64,000 nt of DNA from Cordylochernes scorpioides (GCA_030710605.1 CP092869.1:9636552-9700551), one strand, 5' to 3'; numbered from the stretch's first letter, positions 20,888 through 31,222 are shown. The notes: a model not told the origin generated them from the sequence alone. Translations and numbers: made by a program.

Positions 20888-21600
20888 AGAGTTGTTGTTG
20901 TCGTGTCCAATGAAGAGCCTCAGATGTCTCCATACATCTCTATCACAGCAGCAGCAATGTCCTCTATCTTGGGTGTGTAAAGCTGCTGTTCTGGGTCCAT
21001 GTCAATTTTCTGTTGTTGATGTCTTGTCCAATGAAGAGCCTCAGATATCTCCATACATCTCTATCACAGCAGCAGCAATGTCCTCTATCTTGGGTGTGTA
21101 AAGCTGCTGTTCTGGGTCCATGTCAATTTTCTGTTGTTGTTGTCTTGTCCAATGAAGAGCCTCAGATGTCTCCATACATCTCTATCACAGCAGCAGCAAT
21201 GTCCTCTATCTTGGGTGTGTAAAGCTGCTGTTCTGGGTCCATGTCAATTTTCTGTTGTTGTTGTCTTGTCCAATGAAGAGCCTCAGATGTCTCCATACAT
21301 CTCTATCACAGCAGTCGCTATGTTCTCTATCTTGGGTGTGTAAAGCTGCTGCTCTGGGTCCATGTCAATTTTCTGTTGTTGTTGTGTCCAATGAAGAGCC
21401 TCAGATGTCTCCATACATCTCTATCACAGCAATATCATCTATCTTGGGTGTGTAAAGCTGCTGCTCTGGGTCCATGTCAATTTTCTGTTGTTGTTGTGTC
21501 CAATGAAGAGCCTCAGATGTCTCCATACATTTCTATCACAGCAGTCGCAATGTCCACTATCTTGGGTGTGTAAAGCTGCTGCTCTGGGTATGTGTCAATT
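20888..21600 (-). repeat. LINE 3'-tail tandem array, 113-121-bp units
   Basis: Six units in reverse orientation, recognisable by CTGGGTCCATGTCAATTTTC, joined at GTTGTTGTTG runs. Period 121 bp for most and about 113 for the last ones. They join the parent LINE fragment at 21600-21895. Open frames inside the units on the plus strand (CPMKSLRCLHTSLSQQ...) are antisense artefacts. Confidence 0.85.
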
Positions 21601-21895
21601 TTCTGCAAGGCTGCGGCCATTGCAGGACATGAGAATATGTGGGTAGGTGTTAGTTCCACACCAGGACAGTTGTTGCATGTCCCTTAGGTTCTTGTGTCAT
21701 ATGGATGTATTGTCAAATACTTAGAGTGTGACATGTATAAGACATAGACAAAATGTAGGAGTGTCACCAATATGGACATTAGGCTAACCCTGTATCTCAA
21801 TATTTCAACTTGTTTGTTTTCGCTGGAGACCCACTGGCGATTCTCCACCAAACTCTGCAGCGGTGGTAGATGCGTCATATTCATTGTACATAGTG
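21600..21895 (-). pseudogene. I-like LINE ORF2 C-terminus, left copy
   Basis: Minus strand reads HVEILRYRVSLMSILVT, ..., then CNNCPGVELTPTHIFSCPAM, a C-x2-C-x8-H-x4-C zinc knuckle, preceded by LPPLQSLVENRQWVSS. A TAG stop interrupts it just before the knuckle; the right-arm twin (37212-37622) is open across this point. Confidence 0.75.
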
Positions 21896-21899
21896 TATA

Positions 21900-22254
21900 T
21901 AATCCATATTATATTTTTTTAAATAGTACAGACTGTGTACTTTGTATGGATTGACGAGATGTCAATAAAATTATTTTAACTGCCAACGTGTTTGTTTGCT
22001 GTCAAGTGAGATTAGAGTCACAAGCATGATGCAATCAAACTTGAAACGAAAGAAACATTAAGGAAATACAGATAGAAATTGTGTTTGAACAATATATATA
22101 TATACTGTAAAGGTACCTAAATTCAACCGATTTCATAACCCTCTCATAGGATGCTATGGAATCCCAGCCGCCCCTGTATATTGATAAAATGTATGTAAAA
22201 CCTGAAAAATAAAAGATGATATGAAAATAGAAAAATGTCAGAAGAGTCGTAATC
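21900..22254. other. No gene seen
   Basis: Contains the phrase GAGATGTCAATAAAATTATT, similar to a 3'-end signal, and otherwise plain AT-rich DNA shared with 36845-37205. Confidence 0.5.
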
Positions 22255-23435
22255 ACGTTTGTGTTCGGCGGTACAACTACAACAATAGGAAGGATACAGA
22301 GAAGATTAGCATGGCCCCTGTGATACCAGTTCGGCAGTACAACTACTACAATAGGAAGGATACAGAGAAGATTAGCATGGCCCCTGTGATACCAGTTCGG
22401 CGGTAAAACTACTACAATAGGAACGATACAGAGAAGATTAGCATGGCCCCTGTGATACCAGTTCGGTGGTACAACTACTACAATAGGAAGGATACAGAGA
22501 AGATTAGCATGGCCCCTGTGATACCAGTTCGGCAGTACAACTACAACAATAGGAAGGATACAGAGAAGATTAGCATGGCCCCTATGATACCAGTTCGGCA
22601 GTACAACTACTACAATAGGAAGGATACAGAGAAGATTAGCATGGCCCCTGTGATACCAGTTCGGCAGTACAACTACTACAATAGGAAGGATACAGAGAAG
22701 ATTAGCATGGCCCCCTGTGATACCAGTTCGGCGGTAAAACTACTACAATAGGAACGATACAGAGAAGATTAGCATGGCCCCTGTGATACCAGTTCGGTGG
22801 TACAACTACTACAATAGGAAGGATACAGAGAAGATTAGCATGGCCCCTGTGATACCAGTTCGGCAGTACAACTACAACAATAGGAAGGATACAGAGAAGA
22901 TTAGCATGGCCCCTATGATACCAGTTCGGCAGTACAACTACTACAATAGGAAGGATACAGAGAAGATTAGCATGGCCCCTGTGATACCAGTTCGGCGGTA
23001 AAACTACTACAATAGGAACGATACAGAGAAGATTAGCATGGCCCCTGTGATACCAGTTCGGTGGTACAACTACTACAATAGGAAGGATACAGAGAATATT
23101 AGCATTGCCCCTGTGATACCAGTACGGCGGTACAACTACTGCAATAGGAAGGATACAGAGAAGATTAGCATGGCCCCTGTGATACCAGTTCGGCGGTACA
23201 ACTACTACAATTGGAAGGATACAGAGAATATTAGCATTGCCCCTGTGATACCAGTACGGCGGTACAACTACTGCAATAGGAAGGATACAGAGAAGATTAG
23301 CATTGCCCCTGTGATACCAGTTCGGCGGTACAACTACTGAAATATTAAAGATACAGAGAAGATTTGCATGGCCCCAACTATACCGGTTCGGCGGGGTACA
23401 ACTACTACAAACGTAATGATACAAAGAAAAGTACC
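22255..23435 (+). repeat. Tandem array of U6 snRNA-derived 66-bp units, left
   Basis: About 17 units. Each contains GTTCGGCAGTACAACTACTA then CAATAGGAAGGATACAGAGA then AGATTAGCATGGCCCCTG: the 5' stem-loop region, ACAGAGA box and AGC-containing segment of spliceosomal U6, roughly U6 nucleotides 8-60. The U6 3' half, internal stem-loop and T-rich terminator are absent; GTGATACCA joins unit to unit. The last units (23340-23435) are decayed. 66 is divisible by three, hence long but meaningless open frames on both strands. Mirrored at 35375-36840. Confidence 0.93.
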
Positions 23436-23667
23436 ATGTCCCCAGAAAGCAAAGATGGAACGCAAAATCGTGGAGCGTTACTCATCACGAAAAGGAATCG
23501 AAACATAAAAAGTAAATGGCCCATTATACGAAATGAAGTAGTTGATACAGAGCAGGGAATGAAGCGATCCTGATAAGCTGCTTCTAAGTCGACACTGACT
23601 TGAGGCGACATGAATACGTCCAGACCGGTCCTAATGTAGGAAGTAGGTACTGTCAGTGGAGACTGAC

Positions 23668-23811
23668 CTGATTCCAGTCCAGGCCCCGGAGCACCAAGTC
23701 CAGCGCAGGGTCCGAGAAAGCCTCACTGAGGGGGCCGCCCCAGAAGATGGGGGAGAGAGGGGACTCTCCCGAGCCCAGGAGCTTCAGCCTCTGTATATCG
23801 TCAAGGTTCAT
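23668..23811 (-). CDS. GC-rich first coding exon, left copy
   Basis: 48 codons from ATG (23811-23809) to CAG, followed directly by a GTCAGT splice donor (23667-23662). The peptide begins MNLDDIQRLKLLGSGE and ends RGLDWNQ. High GC and codon-like composition contrast with all surrounding DNA. As far as I can see it is base-for-base identical to the right-arm copy (34966-35109). No downstream exon is found in the window. I do not recognise the family; it may be a captured host exon or the 5' end of an ampliconic gene. Confidence 0.6.
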
Positions 23812-23813
23812 GT

Positions 23814-23828
23814 GCTGCCCCCTGCTGG
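23814..23828 (-). promoter_or_regulatory. CTCF-like motif, left copy
   Basis: Minus strand CCAGCAGGGGGCAGC, a close match to the CTCF core consensus, 3 bp upstream of the exon ATG. Single motif match only. Confidence 0.45.
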
Positions 23829-23904
23829 CGGCGGCTGGCGTTCAATACAACTAACTCGCCGCTTCCTGGTTCTTGTTGGCGGGCGACCTCGACGTGTCCG
23901 TTGT

Positions 23905-25125
23905 ATACCTTCTTATATGTCACATCCTATGGCTCTTCATTCATTTGTATACTTTCTTATATGTCACTCCCTATGGCTCTTCATTCATTTGTATACTTTC
24001 TTATATGTCACTCCCTATGGCTCTTCATTCATTTGTATACTTTCTTATATGTCACTCCCTATGGCTCTTCATTCATTTGTATACTTTCTTATATGTCACT
24101 CCCTATGGCTCTTCATTCATTTGTATACTTTCTTATATGTCACTCCCTATGGCTCTTCATTCATTTGTATACTTTCTTATATGTCACTCCCTATGGCTCT
24201 TCATTCATTTGTATACTTTCTTATATGTCACTCCCTATGGCTCTTCATTCATTTGTATACTTTCTTATATGTCACTCCCTATGGCTCTTCATTCATTTAT
24301 ATACTTTCTTATATGTCACTCCCTATGGCTCTTCATTCATTTGTATACTTTCTTATATGTCACTCCCTATGGCTCTTCATTCATTTGTATACTTTCTTAT
24401 ATGTCACTCCCTATGGCTCTTCATTCATTTGTATACTTTCTTATATGTCACTCCCTATGGCTCTTCATTCATTTGTATACTTTCTTATATGTCACTCCCT
24501 ATGGCTCTTCATTCATTTGTATACTTTCTTATATGTCACTCCCTATGGCTCTTCATTCATTTGTATACTTTCTTATATGTCACTCCCTATGGCTCTTCAT
24601 TCATTTGTATACTTTCTTATATGTCACTCCCTATGGCTCTTCATTCATTTGTATACTTTCTTATATGTCACTCCCTATGGCTCTTCATTCATTTGTATAC
24701 TTTCTTATATGTCACTCCCTATGGCTCTTCATTCATTTGTATACTTTCTTATATGTCACTCCCTATGGCTCTTCATTCATTTGTATACTTTCTTATATGT
24801 CACTCCCTATGGCTCTTCATTCATTTGTATACTTTCTTATATGTCACTCCCTATGGCTCTTCATTCATTTGTATACTTTCTTATATTTTACTCCCTATGG
24901 CTCTTCATTGATTTGTATACTTTCTTATAGGTCACTCCCTATGGCTCTTCATTCATTTGTATACTTTCTTATATGTCACTCCCTATGGCTCTTCATTCAT
25001 TTGTATACTTTCTTATATGTCACTCCCTATGGCTCTTCATTCATTTATATACTTTCTTATATGTCACTCCCTATGGCTCTTCATTCATTTATATACTTTC
25101 TTATATGTCACATCCTATGGCTTTT
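23905..25125. repeat. 44-bp satellite, expanded left array
   Basis: About 28 head-to-tail units of GTATACTTTCTTATATGTCA + CTCCCTATGGCTCTTCATTC + ATTT, nearly identical except the outermost ones. No plus-strand frame contains a stop, so three overlapping ORFs of 336-424 aa exist; they are artefacts of the repeat. On the exon-sense strand each unit carries CATATAAGAAAG. The right arm holds only about four units (34690-34890). Confidence 0.93.
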
Positions 25126-25680
25126 CATTTCGTAGGTTCACTTCTTGTTGGCGACGTGGAGGCGCCCACTTTTATTCTTTCTTATATGGCACACCATAAA
25201 AACCTTAGGTTCTACATGTATTAAATAAGGTTTCTGCGCTTGTATTACAAGTCAGTACATTGTCCAACTCTATTTCATTGAATATTCTATAAACAAATCC
25301 AAAATATTCGAGCTATTTCTCAAGAAAGGTAGCTTTTAATTTTAATATTTTAATTTTAAAAAAGGTATAAAATTGAAATATTGTATTAATATTAAAAAAG
25401 TTGTTAAATTAATTAAAATTAACCTCCAAATCATCCAGCTAAAAGTTACTGATGGCTTTTACTTAATTCAAAAATGTAATCATTGGTTGTTATATATCGT
25501 ACCTGATATTTTGAAACATTTCTTCACCATATTTGATAAATTGAAAAATCCTTAATGTGTACATTAATTACTTATTTTTATCCTTTATATACAATACATA
25601 AATAAGATTCCATTAGAAGAGAAATATTTTTATAAAGTATAAAATAAAAATATAAACTATAGCAATGTGTTTCTTTATTT
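25125..25680. other. Flank of satellite, no gene seen
   Basis: Starts with GTAGGTTCACTTCTTGTTGG, shared with 34630-34670 in the right arm, then AT-rich DNA. Confidence 0.5.
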
Positions 25681-26170
25681 GTAAAAAGTGCAAGTTTTCG
25701 GTTCTTTATAATTCTTCTACAGGCATTGCTTCTTGAAGAAAATCATCTTATACTCGTATATCTCAACGCTGTAAAAGTAAGATTCCATTTTGAAGAGAAA
25801 ATTGCTATAAGCATGAGAGAGATATAACAATATAAACCGTATAAAATGAAAGGATTTAAAAGCACGAATGTTTCTTTTATACATAATACAAACTTCTACT
25901 GTCCTTACTGCGAGGAAAGAATATATTGGTAGGGCTTGGCTCATCAGTGGTGAACCCTTCCAGCGGTTTCGCTAATATATTTTTTTCTTCGCAGTAAGGA
26001 CAGTAGAAGTTTGTATTATGTATAAAAAGAAACATTCGTGCTTTTAAATCCTTTCATTTTATATGTATAGATGGCGCGTTATTGCTTTGTGTTAATATAA
26101 ACAGTAGAAATGTCTTTCTTTATTCGTGGAAAGTACAAGTTTTCGTATCTTTAAAATCATCTACAGGCAT
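25680..26170. repeat. rep-F head-to-head pair with Penelope-type tails
   Basis: 25895-26030 is an inverted rep-F pair ending GCAGTAAGGACAGTAGAAGT. It is flanked on both sides by tail phrases GTGCAAGTTTTCGG...CTTCTACAGGC and GTACAAGTTTTCGT...CTACAGGC. Mirrored at 33640-34150. Confidence 0.65.
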
Positions 26171-26379
26171 AGAAAGAAACGAATTGATACTATTTTTATT
26201 CATAATACAAAAATAATTTGTAGTTATATTTACCAAATTATTACAGGCAATATATATAGCCTAATTAAAGGCTTGATAGCATTCCCATAGAAGACTTCAC
26301 TTACTCTCTGTATAAGGAGTCTATATAGGACGTTTGAACAAGAGGTTTGAGACGAGAAGCAATCAAGCTACCATTGAAG

Positions 26380-26571
26380 ATGGCCATCTCTCTAGAGGAC
26401 TTACAAGAGAGGCGAAGAAAAGAGAAATATAATGGAATTAGCACTCACGTTTCTTACAATCAGAACTTGGCACATACCCTGTTAGAAACAACAATCTTTC
26501 AGGATTTAGCTTGCTATATAACATTGCATTTCTATATAGATCAATATCAAATACTCCTTATCGTCAGTTAG
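26380..26571 (+). other. Short uncharacterised ORF (MAISLEDLQERRRKEKYNG...)
   Basis: 63 codons from an ATG in a good context. The mirrored frame at about 33219-33410 (minus) keeps the start but differs at several residues, for example R to W at residue 11. A basic, coiled-coil-like start is followed by ISTHVSYNQNLAHTLLETT. No family recognised; may be a retroelement remnant. Confidence 0.25.
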
Positions 26572-26619
26572 AAAGAATCATTACTTTATCAAAATTCGAA
26601 ACTATTTTAAAGGCGTAAG

Positions 26620-26713
26620 ATTCTTTTTGAAATTAAACAATTTCTACTGCCCTTACTGCAATGGAAAAATTAAAGGGAGGGCCTGGCTTGTAACACATAC
26701 ATTGCAGTAAGGG
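26620..26713. repeat. Hairpin at contig end
   Basis: AATTTCTACTGCCCTTACTG ... CATTGCAGTAAGGG then Ns. The full palindrome is visible at 33060-33165. The contig breaks inside this hairpin. Confidence 0.8.
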
Positions 26714-26813
26714 NNNNNNNNNNNNNNNNNNNNNNNNNNNNNNNNNNNNNNNNNNNNNNNNNNNNNNNNNNNNNNNNNNNNNNNNNNNNNNNNNNNNNNN
26801 NNNNNNNNNNNNN
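26714..26813. other. Assembly gap (100 N)
   Basis: Exactly 100 N, the conventional size for a scaffold gap of unknown length. It lies exactly where the left arm stops matching the right arm. Confidence 0.99.
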
Positions 26814-26890
26814 ACAGAGAACCAAGAAGAGTTATTGAACTTCTTTAGGAGCACGACCTCCAAGATCTTGTCTAATTTAGACTGAAAGGA
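26814..26890 (-). repeat. Dispersed repeat at start of second contig
   Basis: Reverse-complement match to 60115-60196 (AGAGAACCAAGAAGAGTT and CTCCAAGATCTTGTCTAA-like). The plus strand reads REPRRVIELL-like peptide, possibly coding in a parent element. Not identified. Confidence 0.5.
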
Positions 26891-27236
26891 TAAGTAAAAA
26901 AAATCAGCATTTCACTTGGATGGTATTACTAAACATTTTTACCTAGTTGTAAATGTTTGTGGTTTTGACTTTTTAAATATGGGGGCCAAAGAGCTACTCT
27001 GGTAAAAACATCCAAATAACATATTTATATAATATAAATTATATTATAATATATTAATATACTAACATATAAATAACATAACATCCCAAATCCTTAATTT
27101 ATCAGCCTATAGCAAATACTGGACATAATTTCAATCTAAACAGCTCAGCCTGCCATTACAGTAACATGTCTACCAAATCGGAAAGGTTGACCGAAGAATC
27201 CCTAATATCTATAGGTAAGAACACTACAGTATAACT
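26890..27236. other. No gene seen
   Basis: AT-rich, unique within the window. Confidence 0.5.
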
Positions 27237-27570
27237 ACCTCCCTGTAAAGGACAACACCTAATTGCAGAGCCAAAGTGTCCTTTAGGGAGAGGTGTCCTC
27301 TTACCGGAGAGTTGTTAAATACAGTAGAACCTCCCTGTAAAGGACACCTAATTGCAGAACCAAAGTGTCCTTTAGGGAGAGGTGTCCTCTTATCGGAGAT
27401 TTGCTAAATAGAGTAGAACCTTCCTGTAAAGGACACCTAATTGCAGAACTAAAGTGTCCTTTAGGAAGAGGTGTCCTCTTACCGGTGAGATTCTGAATGT
27501 TAAAAATGGTAATTTTGCAAATGAAAACTGTCCTTTGTGGAGAGGTGTCCGCTAAAGGGATGATCTACTG
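27237..27570 (+). mobile_element. Pogo-like MITE with tandem inner units, copy 1
   Basis: Begins CAGTATAACTACCTCCCTGT after TA and ends GATGATCTACTG before TA. Inside, the block CTGTAAAGGACACCTAATTG ... GAGGTGTCCTCTTACCGGAG is repeated about three times at ~105-bp period. The second copy, inverted, is at 28025-28380. Confidence 0.7.
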
Positions 27571-27594
27571 TATATCAATAGCGTATTTATTTAT

Positions 27595-27834
27595 TTATTT
27601 TATACGCGATCGAACGTTATGGCCCATTGTATGTATTACATCCCAAACACGACGTGAGCCATCTCTGTCTTGAGTTCGATGTACAATCTTGGTGACCGTC
27701 AAACCAGTGAGTTCCTTTAATTGGTCCACGAAGCGTGTTGGCGGGCGTCCAGGTATGTGTCGCCCAGACATCTTTCCAGTCAGTATGGTGTACTCCATTC
27801 CCCTGCGTCGTGCGATGTGACCGAAGAATCTCAA
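27595..27834 (-). pseudogene. LINE ORF2 C-terminal fragment (FGHIARR type)
   Basis: Reads MRFFGHIARRRGMEYTILTG, GRPPTRFVDQLKELTG, DRDGSRRVWDVI: the conserved tail following the RT domain in several non-LTR clades (LxxFGHIxR...GRPxxRWxDxI...DR). 5' truncated, no catalytic domain. Sits between two inverted pogo-like MITEs. Confidence 0.7.
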
Positions 27835-28024
27835 ACAATTCCGTTGTACAGAAGTCGGTTATCTTCCGAAATCGATAGTTGTGAAAGTATTGATGCATTC
27901 GTTCTACGCACTGTCCAAGGTATACGAATCACAATAACGTATATAGCTATATTTAATTACAGAGAACTTGTCTCTATAGCTTCATTACCTCACCTTTCCT
28001 AACTTAACTTCAAAATACTGAATA

Positions 28025-28380
28025 CAGTAGAACCTCCACGAGAGGACACTCACGCTAGAGGACACCTCTCTATAAAGGACATTTTCCATTGTCAAAATAA
28101 CCTGTTTTATTATTTAACAACTCTCCGGTAAGAGGAGACCTCTCCTTAAAGGATACTTTGGCTCTGCAATTAGGTGTTGTCCTTCACAGGGAAGTTCTAC
28201 TGTATTTAGCAACTCTCTGATAAGAGGACACCTCTCCCTAAAGGGCACTTTGCCTCTACAATTTGGTGTCCTTCACAGGGAGGTTCTATTGTATTTAGCA
28301 ACTCTCCAGTAAGAGGACACCTCTCCCTAAAGGACACTTTTGCTCTGCAATTAGGTATCCTTTACAGAGAGTTTCTACTG
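28025..28380 (-). mobile_element. Pogo-like MITE with tandem inner units, copy 2
   Basis: Starts CAGTAGAACCTCCACGAGAG after TA and ends GTTTCTACTG before TA. Three reverse-oriented inner units with AGGACACCTCTCCCTAAAGG. Inverted relative to copy 1. Confidence 0.7.
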
Positions 28381-28804
28381 TATATAGAAACAATACCGAT
28401 TTGTATTTGAGATTTTAGGTTATTTACTAAATGGTATTCAATAAAATATATGCATTAATATTTTGTAAGTATAAATATATCTGTTTTATTCGCGTTCTAA
28501 TTGGTTGTCACTGACATATGTCCTTAATTGGCAATCAATTTTGAGTTCATTAGCCAATCAGCGTGCAGTAGTAATTTAGGTCAAAGGTTGCATTGAGAAC
28601 TATATATTTATTTTATCGTGTGTTTTTCAATTTTCGGAAGTTTTTCTTTCTTTCTTTATCTTAATTTTTCCAAATTCTTTATGTTGATTACATTATTACA
28701 TATTAGATAGTAAAAATGAAGGTTGAAAATTTTGATATTGGAGATGGGAGGGATTGAATAAAAGATATATTTGCCAATTATTATTATATATATTAATATG
28801 AAAA
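28380..28804. other. No gene seen
   Basis: AT-rich; short frames only. Confidence 0.5.
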
Positions 28805-28817
28805 AGGTTAAGCGTCT

Positions 28818-29264
28818 CACCTTCAATGGATACCCTCACATGTTGGAATTGAAGGCAATGAAGCTGCTGATGTGCTAGCGAAAAAAGGCACAAAAGAACC
28901 CTTGCCACAGAAAAATAAACTTACTTTTAAAGAAATAGAAACAGTAGCCAAAACAAAAATAAACAAGAACTGGAGGATCCCACCTATGCACAGCTGGTAC
29001 AGTGGAGTGAACCCAGGAGGAGCTCTAAACATCAGAAATAGACAGCATCAAACAACACTAACAAGATTTAGAACAGGCCATCTCAAGCCATTGAAGATAG
29101 AAAATAATAACAAAATCTACCCCACTTGCCCAAAATGTAGCTTGTCACCTGCAGCTCCAGAACACATTTTGGCTTGCATTAGATGCACTAAACAGGACCT
29201 TTGGGAGAGGCCGCTGCTCATCATAAAACAGCTCGAGGAGCATGAACTCATGGAATTCGTGTAA
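28818..29264 (+). pseudogene. I-like LINE ORF2 C-terminus: RNase H end + zinc knuckle
   Basis: In-frame from the first base: HLQWIPSHVGIEGNEAADVL then AKKG, the last block of an RNase H domain (H...GNExAD), which in intact elements removes the RNA template. Then CPKCSLSPAAPEHILACIRC, a zinc-knuckle. Natural stop GTG TAA at 29264. No RT present, so immobile. RNase H plus a (CAA)n tail fits the I superfamily. Confidence 0.85.
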
Positions 29265-29297
29265 TCTTTACACAAGGGGATAAGAAACAACAACAAC
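28818..29297 (+). mobile_element. 5'-truncated I-like LINE insertion
   Basis: 480 bp flanked by perfect 13-bp duplications AGGTTAAGCGTCT (28805-28817 and 29298-29310) and ending in AACAACAACAAC. This is a textbook truncated target-primed insertion. The target was a hammerhead-bearing repeat that resumes at 29298. Confidence 0.9.
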
Positions 29298-29402
29298 AGG
29301 TTAAGCGTCTTTACGCATATTTGGGCTTAAATACCCATTTCTTAATTTCTAAAGAAGCCTCTGGGACCAAAAATCTTTTTGGTCGCAGTGGTTACAGCCT
29401 TC

Positions 29403-29444
29403 TCCACGCTGATGAGCGCCAACAGCGCGAAACGCGTTCGTGGA
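29403..29444 (+). ncRNA. Hammerhead ribozyme (minimal type I)
   Basis: Stem I TCCACG (29403-29408) pairs with CGTGGA (29439-29444). Core CTGATGA 29409-29415. Stem II GCGC/GCGC with loop CAACA. GAAA 29429-29432. Stem III is the short palindrome ACGCGT, followed by the predicted cleavage site after U29438. All conserved core positions are present. A short palindromic stem III is the form reported for Penelope-like elements, where two copies are thought to act as a dimer. Activity not shown. Confidence 0.8.
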
Positions 29445-29770
29445 TGGCTTTTCTTGATTTATCAAGAAATTGGGTTGGCCAAATAACACGGAGCAAGTTA
29501 AATAAACGTTTAGTTTATTTTTTCTCCACTAGATGGCGCTCTGCCATCTAAAAAGCACATGTGCACGTGGTCAGCAAATGCCTTCTTTATTTATTAATAT
29601 ATGTGTATGTGCTATTTATCAGCACATAAAAGCTTTAAATGCGTCCTTTTTGAATCAAAATACAAAATATACAAGATATTACCTCTGTACAAAGAGACAC
29701 CTCTACCCTTTTTGCATATTCGACCTGTTTCATAACGTATCTATCAGTATGTTATGAAATCGAAGCCACT

Positions 29771-29814
29771 CCTGTATTGATGAAGGTGATAGCCCGAAAC
29801 CATGGTATACAGGC
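29771..29814 (+). ncRNA. Hammerhead-like motif, one core change
   Basis: Stem I CCTGTA pairs with TACAGG. Core TTGATGA (C to T at the first core position). A short weak stem II, GAAA, then palindromic ACCATGGT as stem III. Probably a decayed ribozyme in a Penelope-type terminus. Confidence 0.5.
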
Positions 29815-29869
29815 TTTTATATTTTGTTTAAGTTGGGGCACCTTCCAAGTTTTTTTTACCAACGTGATA

Positions 29870-30140
29870 AACAAAATACATTTCTCAATATGTGAGAAAC
29901 AGTTACCTAGAAATTATTCGAAAAAGAGAGAATAAACAATATTAAGTTAAAGAGTTTCTTTTAATTTTGATTTTCGCAAGTTTTCGAGCAAAATTTCTGT
30001 TCTTCAACGGGCATATGCTTCTATGTACAATATCAAGATGAACTTTGTACAGTAATAATTGTGTTATTGGCATGTGTGGGGGTGCATCAAACTGTTTACA
30101 GCCAAAATATTAGATATTATAATGGGATGAAATATATATT
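29870..30140. repeat. Penelope-type fragment
   Basis: 29985-30015 has GCAAGTTTTCGAGC...TTCTTCAACGGGC, the inverted form of the tail phrase in this family. 30040-30130 (TTATTGGCATGTGTGGGGGT) resembles 51675-51720 inside the hammerhead-bearing element. Confidence 0.5.
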
Positions 30141-30399
30141 AATTTATAGATATTTTGCCAGGGAGAGAGATATTGCCATATTGGGTTGGGATTTGATAAG
30201 ATAAAACCCACCTTTAACATAAAGACCATATAAGCTACGCAACTGAATCTGCAACTAACAAAGTAAAATAGATTCTAGTTATCTCTCTTTCTCTCATCCA
30301 TTCATTTATGGTATATCTAAATTTGAAAAATAAAACAAATTTTACAAATAACACAATAACGCATATAATTTAACCAGATTGAAATCTGCCTATTTGCGT

Positions 30400-31075
30400 C
30401 AATTCATCTATATAAATAAGGTATTTTCACCAGATGCCGCAAGAGGCGCTGCTTGAGAGTGGAAGTAGAAAATTAGCAAATAAAATTGCAAAGAATATTT
30501 ATTTCAAACCAGAAACCTTCCCAGTAGTATACTAAATAACTTCCTGAAATTTCACGGCGATTGGTTAATCTTACCTTTTAAAAACATCCATCGTGTAAAT
30601 AAAAAATCATTCATCGTGTAAACAAACTACGTGTAAAATTATTAACCAATCAAATTCATTTATTGTCGTGACCAGTGCTTCCCTAAGCGGTAAAAGGCTG
30701 GAACTAACGCTTTTGGTTTTACATTTAAAAAAATAGTACATTAGCCATTTTAGTTTTTTGAATAGCCTATATTGTTACAAAATGTTTATTAATTTTATTA
30801 TTTTTATTAACAGAGTGGTCATTTTTATGTTTATATTTTGCTACTCTGTAAATTTCCCTCGTGGCTTATCTTTTGTTTACCATTCATAATTTTGTCCTTG
30901 CCTGAAATAAATTTTGTTTCCTCCTGAAGTTTGTCTTCCCTAATTTTCCACGTGGCAATATGTTAAACGAAATCTTCAACTACCTACATGCGAAATTTCA
31001 AAAAGATTGATTCTGTAGATTTTGCGCAACACGATTACAAGCATCGATTTTGGATTTCATTTTTATAGATATAAG
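30400..31075 (-). mobile_element. Helitron-like non-autonomous sequence, fragmentary
   Basis: GAAACCTTCCCAGTAGTATA and ACTAAATAACTTCC match, in reverse, 32225-32270 of the element at 32136-32636. 30890-30960 matches its later part. The termini are not clear. Confidence 0.4.
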
Positions 31076-31222
31076 GAAGAGCAAAAACTTTCCTAAATGT
31101 ACTGAATGAAAAATTGAATAGGCTTCATCCAAATAATACTTAAATGTATTGGAATGGACAAAGAACACTCTTATAAGATATGAATCAATGTAAGTACTCA
31201 ACTGTTTTATATTGTACAATAA

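Larger units (their letters stand above)
1..26713. repeat. Left arm of giant inverted repeat
   Basis: Position 1 pairs with 54927 and 26713 with about 33073, in inverted orientation. The order of mariner, rep-A, rep-B, LINE pieces, SINEs, Tc1, LINE-tail arrays, U6 array, GC-rich exon and 44-bp satellite is mirrored exactly in the right arm. The arm is cut by the window start: the mariner it begins with lacks about 110 bp that the right copy has. It ends at a 100-N gap. Left-only insertions lie at about 8955-13165, 16510-19335 and 20500-20677. Confidence 0.95.

Noticed and set aside
19682-21573. Family of small Cys-rich proteins (CPMKSLRCLHTSLSQQ...)
   Set aside because: Antisense reading of the LINE 3'-tail units; repeated start codons arise from the array.
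22255-25125. CRISPR arrays
   Set aside because: Tandem units have no unique spacers, and the sequence is eukaryotic.
23656-25135. Three overlapping ORFs of 336-424 aa (and similar short ones)
   Set aside because: They are the three frames of the stop-free 44-bp satellite; protein repeats (LYTFLYVTPYGSSFIC and so on) simply mirror the DNA period.
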